Below, in pieces: positions 17,000 through 25,947 of a stretch of 64,000 nucleotides of DNA (within the stretch, counting starts at the first letter, position 1; each line of letters starts with the position of its first letter). The stretch is taken from positions 72,036 to 136,035 of the forward strand of contig JAWLFY010000001.1 of assembly GCA_041685355.1 (NCBI GenBank). The letters run 5' to 3'. The position numbers and the translations under genes were made by a program. The notes beneath the pieces are model-generated. The model was not told the DNA's origin and did not search any database. It saw only the letters and a list, made by a program, of their open reading frames with translations. Source of the DNA: JAWLFY01 sp041685355. GTDB taxonomy: Bacteria > Planctomycetota > Planctomycetia > Pirellulales > Pirellulaceae.

Positions 17000-18313
17000 A
17001 TGAAACACCTGATGCCCGCCTGCCGTGCTGTTTGCTTTGCCCTGTTGCCGATCTTGGCACTCCCGCTTACCGCGGCGGAGCCCCCGGAAGGGTTCCGGGC
17101 GTTGTTCAACGGGGAGAACCTCGAGGGGTGGCACGGCCGGCCCCACTTCAGCCCGATCAAGCTTGCCGAGATGTCGGACGAAGAGCGGGCGGCGAAGATC
17201 GAAGAGTGGACCGAAGACGCCAAAAAGCACTGGACCGTCGAGGACGGCGAACTCGTCAACGACGGGAGCGGGGCCTACCTCGTGACCGACGAGGAGTTCC
17301 GCGACTACGAGCTGCTGATCGAGTACAAGACGGTCCCTCGGGCCGATAGCGGGATCTACTTGAAGGGGACCCCTCAGGTCCAGATTTGGGACTACACCGA
17401 CCCGGCGAAATATAAGAACGACGCGAACCTCGGCAGCGGCGGTTTGTGGAACAACAGTCCGGGCGCCCCAGGGAAGAACCCGCTCGTGTTGGCCGACCGG
17501 CCGCTCGGGGAGTGGAACTCGTTCCGCATCATCCAAGTCGGCGCGCGGACGACCGTGTATCTGAACGACAAGCTGGTCGTCGACAACGCGATCATGGAGA
17601 ACTACTGGGACCGCGAATCGCCGCTGTTCGCCGAAGGCCCGATCGAGTTGCAAACGCACGGCGGCGAGATCCGTTGGCGGAACCTATTCGTCCGCGAGCT
17701 TTCGCCTCAGGAGGCGAACGAGGTGTTGGCGACGCACGAGAGCCAGGCGTTCGCGTCGATCTTCAACGGGGACGACCTCAGCGGTTGGCAGGGGGCCGTC
17801 GACGATTACGAAGTCGTCGACGGGGCGATCCGCTGCCGCGAAGGGAAGGGGGGGACGCTGTTGACGGAAAAGGAATATGCGAACTTCATCGCCCGCGTCG
17901 AGTTTCGCTTGCCGCCGGCAGGCAACAACGGGCTCGCGATCCGCGCCCCGCTTAGCGGCCACGTCGCCTACGACGCGATGACCGAGTTGCAGGTGATCGA
18001 CAACGACCACCCCAAATACGAGAATCTCGACCCGCGACAATTTCACGGGAGCGCCTACGGGATGGTCGCGGCGGAGCGTGGTTTCCTCCGTCCGACGGGG
18101 GAATGGAATTTTCAGCAGGTCACCGTCGACGGGAGCACGATCCGGGTCGAGTTGAACGGCAACGTGATCCTCGACGCCGACTTGGCGGACGTGACCGAGT
18201 TCATGGGAGACCGTCCGCACCCGGGGAAGGATCGCGAGAGCGGCCATTTCGGGTTCGCCGGTCACCGCGACCCGGTCGAGTTCCGGAACGTGACGATCCG
18301 CGAACTCCCGTAA
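17000..18313 (+). CDS. Secreted protein with two DUF1080 (3-keto-disaccharide hydrolase) domains
   Basis: A 437-residue exported protein with a signal peptide (CFALLPILALPLTAA). Two copies of the DUF1080 lectin-like beta-sandwich follow: the first about residues 28-240 (GFRALFNGENLEGWHG; SGIYLKGTPQVQIWDY), the second about 248-435 (AFASIFNGDDLSGWQG; GLAIRAP; ELQVIDND). Family members hydrolyse 3-keto-glycosides or bind sugars, and such proteins are abundant in Planctomycetota. The start at 17000 was chosen because it is followed directly by the signal peptide. It stands next to the porin, which would suit glycan uptake, but that link is inference. Confidence 0.9.
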   Translation: MKHLMPACRAVCFALLPILALPLTAAEPPEGFRALFNGENLEGWHGRPHFSPIKLAEMSDEERAAKIEEWTEDAKKHWTVEDGELVNDGSGAYLVTDEEFRDYELLIEYKTVPRADSGIYLKGTPQVQIWDYTDPAKYKNDANLGSGGLWNNSPGAPGKNPLVLADRPLGEWNSFRIIQVGARTTVYLNDKLVVDNAIMENYWDRESPLFAEGPIELQTHGGEIRWRNLFVRELSPQEANEVLATHESQAFASIFNGDDLSGWQGAVDDYEVVDGAIRCREGKGGTLLTEKEYANFIARVEFRLPPAGNNGLAIRAPLSGHVAYDAMTELQVIDNDHPKYENLDPRQFHGSAYGMVAAERGFLRPTGEWNFQQVTVDGSTIRVELNGNVILDADLADVTEFMGDRPHPGKDRESGHFGFAGHRDPVEFRNVTIRELP

Positions 18314-18333
18314 CCCGGGCCGACTTGGAGGGA

Positions 18334-19524
18334 TCAACGGTCGGCGGGAAACCAGTGGCGGGTGATTCCGCAGAACTTCACCAGCGCGAGCATCAGCGGG
18401 ACCTCGATCAGCACACCGACGACGGTGGCGAGGGCGGCGCCCGATGACAGGCCGAACAGCATTACCGCGGTCGCGATCGCGACCTCGAAGTGGTTGGACG
18501 CGCCGATTAGCGCCGTCGGCGCCGCGTTCTCGTAGCTCAAGCCGAACCATTTGGACGCGCCGTATCCCAGGAAAAAGATCAAGATCGTCTGCACGAACAA
18601 CGGGATCGCGATCCAGAGGATGATCAGCGGGTTCGATAAGATGACGTCCCCCTTGAACGAGAACAGCAGCACCAGCGTGATCAATAACGCGGCGATCGTG
18701 ACGGGCGTCAGCAGGTGCAGGAAACGTTCTCGAAACCAGAGTTCACCCTTCCAGGCCAGGAGCCATCGGCGTGAGAAGTAGCCCGCCACGAGAGGCAACG
18801 CGACGTAGATCCCGATCGACAGCAACAACGCCTGCCACGGCACCGGCAATTGCCCGACACCGAGCAGGTATCCGCCGATGGCGCCGTACAGGACGAGCAT
18901 TGTCAACGAGTTGATCGCCACCATTACCAACGTGTGGCCGACGTTTCCCCGTGCCAGGTGGCTCCAGACCAGGACCATCGCGGTGCACGGTGCGACGCCC
19001 AGCAAGATGCATCCCGCCAGGTAGCTTCGCCACAACGGAATCTCGAGCATCTTCACGCCGTCGCGGACGACCACGACGCCGGACCCGTAAGCGTCGCCTT
19101 CGTCCACCGACGCCCCGAGCGGAACCTTGACGTGGTCGACGGCGTCGGGGCCGATCAGCGGCAACAGCAAGGTTCCCAGGAAAAATGCGGCCACCGCGTA
19201 CATCGTGAACGGTTTGATCGCCCAATTGATAAAGAGCGTCAGGCCGACGGGCTGATAGGCACGCCCCGCTTGCAAGACTTCCGTGAAGTCGATCTTGACC
19301 ATGATGGGATACATCATGAAGAACAAACAGAGTGCGATCGGGATCGAAACGACCGGGGCCCCGTCGACCGAGATCGCCAACTTGTCCAAGGTTTGCGCGA
19401 GTCCCGGCATGAGCTTGCCGACGACGATTCCGACCGCAATGCAAATGACAACCCACAGCGTCAGATAGCGCTCGAAAAACTTCATCCCGGGTGACGAATC
19501 GGCGTCACAACGTTGATCAGACAT
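18334..19524 (-). CDS. acr3: Arsenite efflux transporter (ACR3 family)
   Basis: A 396-residue inner-membrane carrier with about ten hydrophobic segments. Family features are FFMMYPIMVKIDF, the conserved cysteine in LGVAPCTAMVLVWSHLARG, and GASNHFEVAIATAV. It exports arsenite. A region of about 35 residues near 130-165 (VDHVKVPLGASVDEGDAYGS) extends a loop. It lies 30 bases downstream of arsA in the same direction, so ArsA probably energises it with ATP. No arsenate reductase, ArsD or ArsR is seen beside it. Confidence 0.94.
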   Translation of the reverse strand: MSDQRCDADSSPGMKFFERYLTLWVVICIAVGIVVGKLMPGLAQTLDKLAISVDGAPVVSIPIALCLFFMMYPIMVKIDFTEVLQAGRAYQPVGLTLFINWAIKPFTMYAVAAFFLGTLLLPLIGPDAVDHVKVPLGASVDEGDAYGSGVVVVRDGVKMLEIPLWRSYLAGCILLGVAPCTAMVLVWSHLARGNVGHTLVMVAINSLTMLVLYGAIGGYLLGVGQLPVPWQALLLSIGIYVALPLVAGYFSRRWLLAWKGELWFRERFLHLLTPVTIAALLITLVLLFSFKGDVILSNPLIILWIAIPLFVQTILIFFLGYGASKWFGLSYENAAPTALIGASNHFEVAIATAVMLFGLSSGAALATVVGVLIEVPLMLALVKFCGITRHWFPADR

Positions 19525-19554
19525 AGTTTCCGTACTTCCACGAGTGCCTTGGGA

Positions 19555-21393
19555 TTACTCTCGCATCGTCGGCTGGCGATGCTGATAGAGCGAGCGGATG
19601 CCGGCCGGGCCGACGGGGGGCACCGGTTGCCAAGCGAGGAGCGCCGCGCGCGAGGCGTGTCCGTCACAGACTTCGCGGACGTAGGCCGCCTCGTGAGCTT
19701 GCCGGCCCTTGAGCACGGGATCGCTGAGCGTGAGTGGCGTCAGCGTTTGGTTGATCACCCAAGCGTACGGTTCGATCTCGGCCCGCCGCAGGTCACGCTG
19801 CAGTGACGCGGCCTCGTGCACCGGGGTTGCCTCGGCCAGCGTGACGATCAGCACTCGCGTGAAATCGGGGTCGCGGAGTCGCGGTAACAGGTTTTCGACC
19901 GATTCGGGCATCCGGGTCGATTGGCGGGTGACCTCGTGGTGATAGGCGAGCGCGGCATCGAGGAGCAGCACCGTGTGCCCGGTGGGGGCGGTATCGAGCA
20001 CGACGAAGCGGTCGTTGCCTTCCGCGACCGCTTCGGCGAAGGCGCGGAAGACCGCGATCTCCTCGGTGCAGGGGGAACGAAGGTCTTCGGCCAACAGCGC
20101 CCGGCCCTGATCGTCCAGGTCGGCCCCGGCGGTCCGCATCACCTCTTCAGAATAGAGGCGAGTTTCCTCCGCCGGGTCGATCCGGCTGACCGTCATGCCG
20201 GGGAGCGAATCGCCGGCCACGGCCGCCGCCACGTGCGCCGCCGGGTCGGTCGTCGAGAGGTGGACGCGGTGCCCGCGCTCGGCGAGCGCGATCGCGACGG
20301 CCGCGGCGACGGTCGTTTTCCCGACGCCCCCTTTGCCCATCGCCAAGATCACCCCGTGCCCGGGTGCGGCGAGATCGTCAATGAGATCGCCCAGTGTCCC
20401 CGCCGACGTTCCCGCCGACGTTTCGAGTGACCCCGCCGAGGACGAACCGGTCGAGGACGAACCCGTTAAGGTGTCTCGGTCCGTGACGACCGCCGCCGGC
20501 AGCGCAAACGATCCCGGCTGGCCGAGCCCCCGCAGGGCGTCGATCCCGAGTAGGCTGTGGGTCGCCAAGGGGATGACGGTGCGGGGAAGTTCATCGAGTT
20601 CGCTTGAGATTTGGTCGATCGCTTCCGATGCCCGCCGCTGCATCGCCACCGCGATCGGGTCCTCGAGGTCGTTGGCTTGAAACAGGCCGTTGACCACTAA
20701 GTGTTGGTTGTTGACCCCCAAGGCCGACAGCTCGCCGCTGGTACGGGCCGCTTCACGCAAGGCGGTCGGCTCCGGCCGCGTGACGAGCACCAGGGTGGTC
20801 GAGTCAGGATCCCCCAGCGAGCGCACGGTTTTCTGGTAGAGCGCTTGCTGGGCTTGCAACCCAGCCAGCGGGCCCAAGCAGGAGGTCCCGGTGGTGTTCG
20901 TTGCCATGAAGCCGGACCATGCGGAGGGGAGCGTCAACAGACGCAACGTGTGTCCGGTCGGGGCGGTGTCAAAGATCACGTGGTCGTAACCGCTCGTCGC
21001 GTCGGCATCCCCCAACAGCCTCGCGAACTCGTCGAACGCGGCGATCTCGAGGGTGCAAGACCCGGAGAACTGCTCTTCCATGCTGGCCACCGCGGCATCG
21101 GGCAAGACGCCACGATACGGCCCCACCATCCGTTCCCGGTAATCCGCCGCGGCCTGTTCGGGGTCGAGGTTCATCGCGGACATTCCGGGCACCGCCGAGA
21201 TCGGCGTCGGGTGATGTCCCAGCGGCGTCCCCAGCACCTCGTCCAGGTTCGAAGCGGGGTCGGTGGAAACGAGCAGCACCCGTTTGCCGGCGTCGGCGAG
21301 CCGTACCGCGGCGGCACAGGCGACCGACGTTTTGCCAACGCCCCCTTTGCCGGTGAAGAACAGATTGCGCGTCGGACGTTCTAAGAATTGCAT
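19555..21393 (-). CDS. arsA: Arsenical pump-driving ATPase
   Basis: A 612-residue protein made of two homologous nucleotide-binding halves, as in the classical ArsA. Walker A loops are TGKGGVGKTS (about 14-23) and MGKGGVGKTT (about 352-361), and DTAPTGHT occurs in each half. The three cysteines that bind As(III)/Sb(III) are all present: GSCTLEIAAF (113), TSCLGPL (172) and RSPCTEEIAVF (442). The linker between halves (about 308-335) is Ser/Thr/Gly rich and made of short repeats. It leads a two-gene operon with acr3. An AT-rich inverted repeat about 50 bases upstream may be its operator. Confidence 0.96.
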   Translation of the reverse strand: MQFLERPTRNLFFTGKGGVGKTSVACAAAVRLADAGKRVLLVSTDPASNLDEVLGTPLGHHPTPISAVPGMSAMNLDPEQAAADYRERMVGPYRGVLPDAAVASMEEQFSGSCTLEIAAFDEFARLLGDADATSGYDHVIFDTAPTGHTLRLLTLPSAWSGFMATNTTGTSCLGPLAGLQAQQALYQKTVRSLGDPDSTTLVLVTRPEPTALREAARTSGELSALGVNNQHLVVNGLFQANDLEDPIAVAMQRRASEAIDQISSELDELPRTVIPLATHSLLGIDALRGLGQPGSFALPAAVVTDRDTLTGSSSTGSSSAGSLETSAGTSAGTLGDLIDDLAAPGHGVILAMGKGGVGKTTVAAAVAIALAERGHRVHLSTTDPAAHVAAAVAGDSLPGMTVSRIDPAEETRLYSEEVMRTAGADLDDQGRALLAEDLRSPCTEEIAVFRAFAEAVAEGNDRFVVLDTAPTGHTVLLLDAALAYHHEVTRQSTRMPESVENLLPRLRDPDFTRVLIVTLAEATPVHEAASLQRDLRRAEIEPYAWVINQTLTPLTLSDPVLKGRQAHEAAYVREVCDGHASRAALLAWQPVPPVGPAGIRSLYQHRQPTMRE

Positions 21394-21443
21394 CGCTCCA
21401 CTCGGCTCTGATCGTCTCGAGATCCTAGACTCGCCTGAACCAC

Positions 21444-21470
21444 ATATCGCTCATCTACGATTAACGATAT
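21444..21470 (-). promoter_or_regulatory. Candidate ArsR-type operator upstream of arsA
   Basis: ATATCG and CGATAT form an inverted repeat separated by 15 bases in a locally AT-rich stretch 51 bases before the arsA start. ArsR/SmtB repressors bind AT-rich imperfect dyads of about this size. No arsR gene is adjacent, so the regulator would act from elsewhere. Confidence 0.3.
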
Positions 21471-21619
21471 CGGCATCCCGCCTGGGAGTCAATGAGCGAA
21501 ACGGCATGGCGACCGCCTGCAGTTTTCCGGTCCCAGTTTGGGTATGATGGCCAGCCGGGACTCGCGGCGATCCGATCACGGGGGATCCCCCGTGTCGAGA
21601 CTTTGCATGACCCTTCGCC

Positions 21620-21699
21620 ACCGTGTCCGGCCCGATCACCGCGTCTCCGGCCCGATCACCGCGTGTCCGGCCCGATCACCGCGTGTCCGGCCCGATCAC
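21620..21699. repeat. 20-bp tandem repeat, four copies
   Basis: The unit CGCGTGTCCGGCCCGATCAC is repeated at 21620-21639, 21640-21659, 21660-21679 and 21680-21699 with one or two differences in the first two copies. A degraded fifth copy (CAGATGCCTGGCCCA) follows. It ends about 35 bases before the methyltransferase start, in an intergenic region. There is no spacer between units, so it is not a CRISPR array. Confidence 0.95.
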
Positions 21700-21733
21700 C
21701 AGATGCCTGGCCCAACGAATTCGCGTTCACCTG

Positions 21734-22747
21734 ATGTTTGAACTTCGCTGTTCGGTCCGTGGCTGCGAGCGGACACTTGAGCACCGGGGTAGCGGGCTGA
21801 CGTGTGGTTCGGGACATCATTTCGACCGGACGAAATGGGGTTACTGGAACGTGACGCAACCGCAGGACCATCGTTCGCGGAATCCGGGGGACGCGGAGTC
21901 GGCCGTGTTGGCCCGTCATCGCTGGCTCGAGCGGGGTTATGGCGGCGGCTTGGTCGAGGCGATCCGGCCTTGGTTGACGGAAGCGTTCACGGGGAGCGGT
22001 TCGGCGTCACCGCGGACGCTCGATTTGGGATGTGGCGAAGGCTGGTTCGGCGCGGCGATGTTTGCCGAAGACGCCGATGCGTATTGTGGGATCGATTTGT
22101 CGAAGCGGGCGATGCGGATCGCGGCGCGGCGTTGGCCGGAGGCGACATGGGTGTTGGCGAACGCGGACCGCGGGCTTCCGGTTCACGACGATTCGGTCGA
22201 GCGTGTGATCTCGTTATTCGGTCGTCGGCCGGTCACGGAGATCGGTCGGGTGATCGACGCGGCGGGAATTTGTCTCGTCGCGATCCCGGCGGAGGACGAC
22301 TTGATCGAGCTCCGCGAGCGGGTTCAGAAGTCGGGACATCGACGAAGCCGCTGGGAGGCCGTCGTCGAGGAGATGGGCGGCGGGGGACTCGATTGCGTCG
22401 GTCGGTCGACGTGGAGGGAGCGGGTGAGGTTGGAGCCGGACGCGATCACCGACGCGTTGGCGATGACGTACCGCGGCGCGCGTCATGCCGAGCAGGCCCG
22501 TGCGCGGGAGCTCACCGCGACCGAGGTGACGCTCGCTGCGGAATTGCTGCTGTTCCGCCCCAAGCCGCCGACCGGTTGGACCGTCGGGGCGGGGGCGTTA
22601 CCGTTCTATCCGGATCCTTCCTCGGGTGAATCACGCAGGCACAGGCTGAACGATGGACAAAAAGGCGAAGAAACGACTCGACGTGATCAACAAGAAGCTG
22701 CAGACCCTCCGTCCGCGGCTGACGGGATCGAGGGAACAGGCGGATGA
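21734..22747 (+). CDS. RlmA-type rRNA (guanine-N1) methyltransferase homologue
   Basis: A 337-residue SAM-dependent methyltransferase. The N-terminus has the RlmA zinc site and context: LRCSVRGCERTL, then LTCGSGHHFDRTKWGYWN and RSRNPGDAE, which together are diagnostic of the RrmA/RlmA family. The SAM loop is LDLGCGEGWFG (about 97). RlmA methylates a guanine in helix 35 of 23S rRNA, so this one probably does something similar. The start at 21734 is set by the first conserved Cys; upstream in-frame sequence is the 20-bp repeat. The family is about 270-290 residues. Here the last 40-50 residues are low complexity and overlap the next gene, so the tail may be spurious, from a lost stop or a sequencing frameshift. 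Confidence 0.8.
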   Translation: MFELRCSVRGCERTLEHRGSGLTCGSGHHFDRTKWGYWNVTQPQDHRSRNPGDAESAVLARHRWLERGYGGGLVEAIRPWLTEAFTGSGSASPRTLDLGCGEGWFGAAMFAEDADAYCGIDLSKRAMRIAARRWPEATWVLANADRGLPVHDDSVERVISLFGRRPVTEIGRVIDAAGICLVAIPAEDDLIELRERVQKSGHRRSRWEAVVEEMGGGGLDCVGRSTWRERVRLEPDAITDALAMTYRGARHAEQARARELTATEVTLAAELLLFRPKPPTGWTVGAGALPFYPDPSSGESRRHRLNDGQKGEETTRRDQQEAADPPSAADGIEGTGG

Positions 22748-22826
22748 CGCGGAGGAACTGCGTCAGCTTGAGGAAGAGATCGCGTCGCTCGAGGCGGAGG
22801 CAAAGCGTTTAAAGGGGCAACCTTGA
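22653..22826 (+). CDS. Small coiled-coil hypothetical protein
   Basis: A 57-residue protein starting MDKKAKKRLDVINKKLQTLR and continuing as a charged helix with heptad spacing (EELRQLEEEIASLEAEAKRL). It overlaps the 3' end of the methyltransferase gene by 95 bases in another frame. The regular Lys-rich start and Glu/Leu periodicity are unlikely by chance. Small Lys-rich coiled-coil proteins of this layout seem common in planctomycetes, from memory and not checked. Function unknown. Confidence 0.6.
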   Translation: MDKKAKKRLDVINKKLQTLRPRLTGSREQADDAEELRQLEEEIASLEAEAKRLKGQP

Positions 22827-22835
22827 TCCGGTTCG

Positions 22836-25070
22836 CTAGCCCGCCTGTTCGACGACCGGCGGTTCGGCCGAGGCGAGATCGGGATCGCCGACGAGTTCTC
22901 CGGCGATGTACCGACTCATCGCCGACACGGTCGGGTAGCTGATCGCGATCATCGGCGTCAGCTCGACTCCTGACCAATCTTCGAGTTCGCCGCTCAGTTC
23001 GACCGCGGTCATCGAGTCGAGCCCGTAGTCGGCGAACGGTTTGTCGAAGTCGACCGTCTCGGGGGCGACGCCGGCGCGGACGACGAGCCACTCGGAGAGC
23101 CAACCTTCGACGGCCGCGACGATCGTGGGTCCGTCGTCGCGGGTCGGGTAGCTCGGGAGACTCGGAATCGCGATCGGCGTCTGTTCGCTACCGGACGACC
23201 GGTCGTATCGGTACTTGTGTCCGATTTCGCCGGCGTCGAAGAGTTCCCGGCAGCGGTTCCGGCGGATCTTCCCGCTGCTGGTCATCGGGATCGTCCCTTG
23301 GCGGACGAGTAGCACGTGGCGCGGGTCGACTTCGTGGTCTTCGATGACGACACGACGGATGGTCCGCACGAGTTCGGGGAGCTCGTCATCGGGCGTGCGG
23401 CGGGGGACTTCCACGATCACGGCCAACGCCTCGCCCCGGGGGCCTTCGACCGAAAACCCCGCGGCTTGGCCGGCGTCGGGTCCGATCGCGGTCTTCATCG
23501 TGGCTTCGATATCTTGGGGGAAATGATTCCGGCCTCGCAGGATGATCACCTCTTTCCGACGCCCGGTGACGAACAGTTCTCCGTCGTGCATGAACCCCAG
23601 ATCGCCGGTGCGAACGTAGCCGCGGTCGCCGTTGTCCAGTCGGGCATCGAACGGCCCCCCGTCCGATTCGCTGGAGCCCCAATACCCGGCGGCGACGCTG
23701 GCGCCGCGAAGCCAGATCTCGCCGACGACACGATCGGCGAGCGGCCGGTGCGTCTCCGGGTCAACGACTCGGAGGTCGGTGTCGGTGGCGGGGCGGCCGC
23801 AAGAGACCAGCTTTTGGAACCCGTGTCCGCGTCCGTTCGGTTCGATCACGGCGTGACCGCTGCGGAGCGAATCGCGGGCGACTTGAATCATCTTCGGTTC
23901 GGCGGGGCCGTCCCCGCCGGCGGCGAGCAAGGTCGCTTCGGCGAGCCCGTAACAGGGATAAAACGAGCTCTCCCGGAAGCCGCAGCTCGAGAACCGGTTG
24001 GCGAAATCCGTGAGCGTCCGCGGCAGGATCGGCTCCGCCCCGCAAAACGCGGTCTTCCAGCAACTCAGGTCGAGACTGTCGGTTTGGTCGGGCGAAATCC
24101 GATCGACGCAAAGTTGGTAGGCAAAGTTCGGCGCCCCGCTGACGGCCGCGGAATAATCGCTGATCGCTTGCAGCCATCGCAACGGTCGCTGCAGGAACAT
24201 GCGGGGGCTCATCAACACCGTGCAGCCCCCGACATAAAGTGGCGTCAAGATCCCGCCGATCAGCCCCATGTCGTGAAAGAACGGCAGCCAGAAAACCCCG
24301 GTGGCGGTCTCTTGGTCGTCGACCGATTGCCAATCGACCCGGAACCCTCGGCGGATCGCATTCAAGTTCGCCATCAGGTTCCGGTGCCGTACCATCACCC
24401 CTTTCGGTTCGCTCGTGCTGCCGCTGGTGTATTGCAACAGCGCGAGCGAATCGGGGGTGACCGAATCGGCCACGCCGTGAACAAGCTCGCCGCCGGAGTT
24501 CGCAGAGCCACCTGAGCTCGCTAAGCCACTCACCTGAACCGTGCCGTGCCGATCGGTGGCTTCCGGTGTCTCACGGCCGAAATCGACATCGGCCGCGTCG
24601 GTCGCGACGTGTGGCAGCGTCCTCGCGGCCTCGCACAGCCTTTCTCGATCGATCGCCTTGAGCGTGGCACGATCTCCAAGGATCGCGGCGGGGCGACAAT
24701 CGGTGGCAACCGAGTCGAAACGCGGCATCTCGCGTCCCGGTTTCGGGTAGCAGGTCGGGACCGGCGTCCAGCCGGCGATCTGACACCCCAGGAACCCTGC
24801 CAAGAACTCGATGCCCGGGGGAAACAGGAGCAATCCACGCGGAGCCGGCTCGGCGACCGGTGGCAAGCGGTCGGCGACCGAACACCCGCGTCGCCACAGC
24901 TCGCCGTACGTCCATCTTTGTTCACCGCCCCGGTCGTCCAAAAACACGACCGCGGTGCGGTCGGGATGGCTCGAAGCTCGGTGGCGAATCCACTCCGGAA
25001 ACGTGCCGCCCCAATCCCGGGGGCTTGGCGTTGGCGGGCGGGAGTCGGCGGCGGGACGAAGTGCGGACAT
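22836..25070 (-). CDS. Fatty acyl-AMP ligase fused to an acyl carrier domain
   Basis: A 744-residue protein. The adenylation domain (about residues 20-590) has the P-loop-like motif LLQYTSGSTSEPKGVMV, FHDMGLIGG, YGLAEATL, RTGDLGF and a C-terminal lysine region (MTSSGKIRR). The FAAL-type features FHDMGL and a long inter-domain insert suggest acyl-AMP formation and transfer to a carrier. A carrier domain follows (about 650-735) with the phosphopantetheine serine in YGLDSMTAVEL. It should load a fatty acid onto its own carrier, as in lipopeptide, polyketide or outer-membrane lipid pathways. No synthase is seen nearby. ATG 25070 is chosen since GGAG lies upstream; in-frame sequence further upstream looks non-coding. 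Confidence 0.9.
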   Translation of the reverse strand: MSALRPAADSRPPTPSPRDWGGTFPEWIRHRASSHPDRTAVVFLDDRGGEQRWTYGELWRRGCSVADRLPPVAEPAPRGLLLFPPGIEFLAGFLGCQIAGWTPVPTCYPKPGREMPRFDSVATDCRPAAILGDRATLKAIDRERLCEAARTLPHVATDAADVDFGRETPEATDRHGTVQVSGLASSGGSANSGGELVHGVADSVTPDSLALLQYTSGSTSEPKGVMVRHRNLMANLNAIRRGFRVDWQSVDDQETATGVFWLPFFHDMGLIGGILTPLYVGGCTVLMSPRMFLQRPLRWLQAISDYSAAVSGAPNFAYQLCVDRISPDQTDSLDLSCWKTAFCGAEPILPRTLTDFANRFSSCGFRESSFYPCYGLAEATLLAAGGDGPAEPKMIQVARDSLRSGHAVIEPNGRGHGFQKLVSCGRPATDTDLRVVDPETHRPLADRVVGEIWLRGASVAAGYWGSSESDGGPFDARLDNGDRGYVRTGDLGFMHDGELFVTGRRKEVIILRGRNHFPQDIEATMKTAIGPDAGQAAGFSVEGPRGEALAVIVEVPRRTPDDELPELVRTIRRVVIEDHEVDPRHVLLVRQGTIPMTSSGKIRRNRCRELFDAGEIGHKYRYDRSSGSEQTPIAIPSLPSYPTRDDGPTIVAAVEGWLSEWLVVRAGVAPETVDFDKPFADYGLDSMTAVELSGELEDWSGVELTPMIAISYPTVSAMSRYIAGELVGDPDLASAEPPVVEQAG

Positions 25071-25290
25071 GCCGGCTGGCTCCGTGCGGAGGGCAGAGGA
25101 GGCGAGGAATCGGGGCCGGCGTCCTGCCGTTCGGATCTCCTTGGAAAATAGTTTGTCGGGGTCAAAACGACAAACGCGCGAACGGATCGCCTGCATCCGT
25201 GCGGACCACTCAGCCGAGGCATTGACCGTCGCCGGCGCGGGCCGCAACGTCGCCAAGCGGGCCGGTGCAGTCAATCAGGCGTCCCCTACG

Positions 25291-25719
25291 CTAGCGATTC
25301 GGCCCGCCCGCTGCACCCGCCGATGGGGACCAAAGGGTCGCCGGTTGCGAGATTCTCCGACCCGAGGACGGTTGGTACCGGTCACGAGAAATGATCCCTC
25401 CCCCCGCGGCGGTGCGACCGCTGTCCGAGCCCACGCCGACCCACGGAAAGGGGGTCCCGCGATAGTGAATTCGCCGGCGGGTGTTTCCGTAGAAGTGCAA
25501 CGGCCGATAGGGACGCGTTTCGATCGGCATCGACCTGATCGATTCGCGGTATTCCCCGGTGGCGATCACGACCGGTGACCAGCCCGGCTCGGCGGCGACC
25601 ACGTCTTTTCTGCCGCCGATCCCGGCGACCGCAATCGCGATCCCCGACGCCAACCCGATCGATCGGGCAACCCGCCCGCTGAGGACCCTGTTCCTCGCAA
25701 CCCCGTCGCCAAACGCCAT
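25291..25719 (-). CDS. Small exported protein of planctomycete type, function unknown
   Basis: A 142-residue protein. The start at 25719 has GGGGGA upstream. There is a signal peptide (SIGLASGIAIAVAGI, cleavage near VVAAE), then a conserved-looking core GEYRESIRSMPIETRPYRPL with HFYGNTRRR and YRGTPFPW, and a Gly/Ser/Arg-rich tail. I recall similar short exported proteins with a RP-x-RPLHFYGNT core in planctomycetes, but no function is known to me. It is divergent from the following coiled-coil lipoprotein-like gene. Confidence 0.65.
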   Translation of the reverse strand: MAFGDGVARNRVLSGRVARSIGLASGIAIAVAGIGGRKDVVAAEPGWSPVVIATGEYRESIRSMPIETRPYRPLHFYGNTRRRIHYRGTPFPWVGVGSDSGRTAAGGGIISRDRYQPSSGRRISQPATLWSPSAGAAGGPNR

Positions 25720-25891
25720 CGTGTCGATCCCCCGTTCCCGTTTCGTGTGGTCGTTCCCGTGTGGCCCCATCGCAAAAAAAATAGCACGCGTTTGGGTGCG
25801 GTCATGACCGGTCCCATCCCCCTGTCGGTCCGGGAACGGCGTTGACCCGGCCCCCGGACGCTTGCTAATCCGACTCCAGGAAAAATTCGAA

Positions 25892-25933
25892 CTTTCTCGA
25901 TTCCCGATCTCTGCTTTCTCGATTCCCGATCTC
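25892..25933. repeat. 20-bp direct repeat, two copies
   Basis: CTTTCTCGATTCCCGATCTC occurs at 25892-25911 and 25914-25933, a 22-base period, in the divergent promoter region between two envelope-protein genes. Confidence 0.9.
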
Positions 25934-25947
25934 CGGTCGCGGACGCT

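Noticed and set aside
21620..21699. Possible CRISPR array
   Set aside because: The four 20-bp units are directly adjacent with no spacers, and no cas genes are near.
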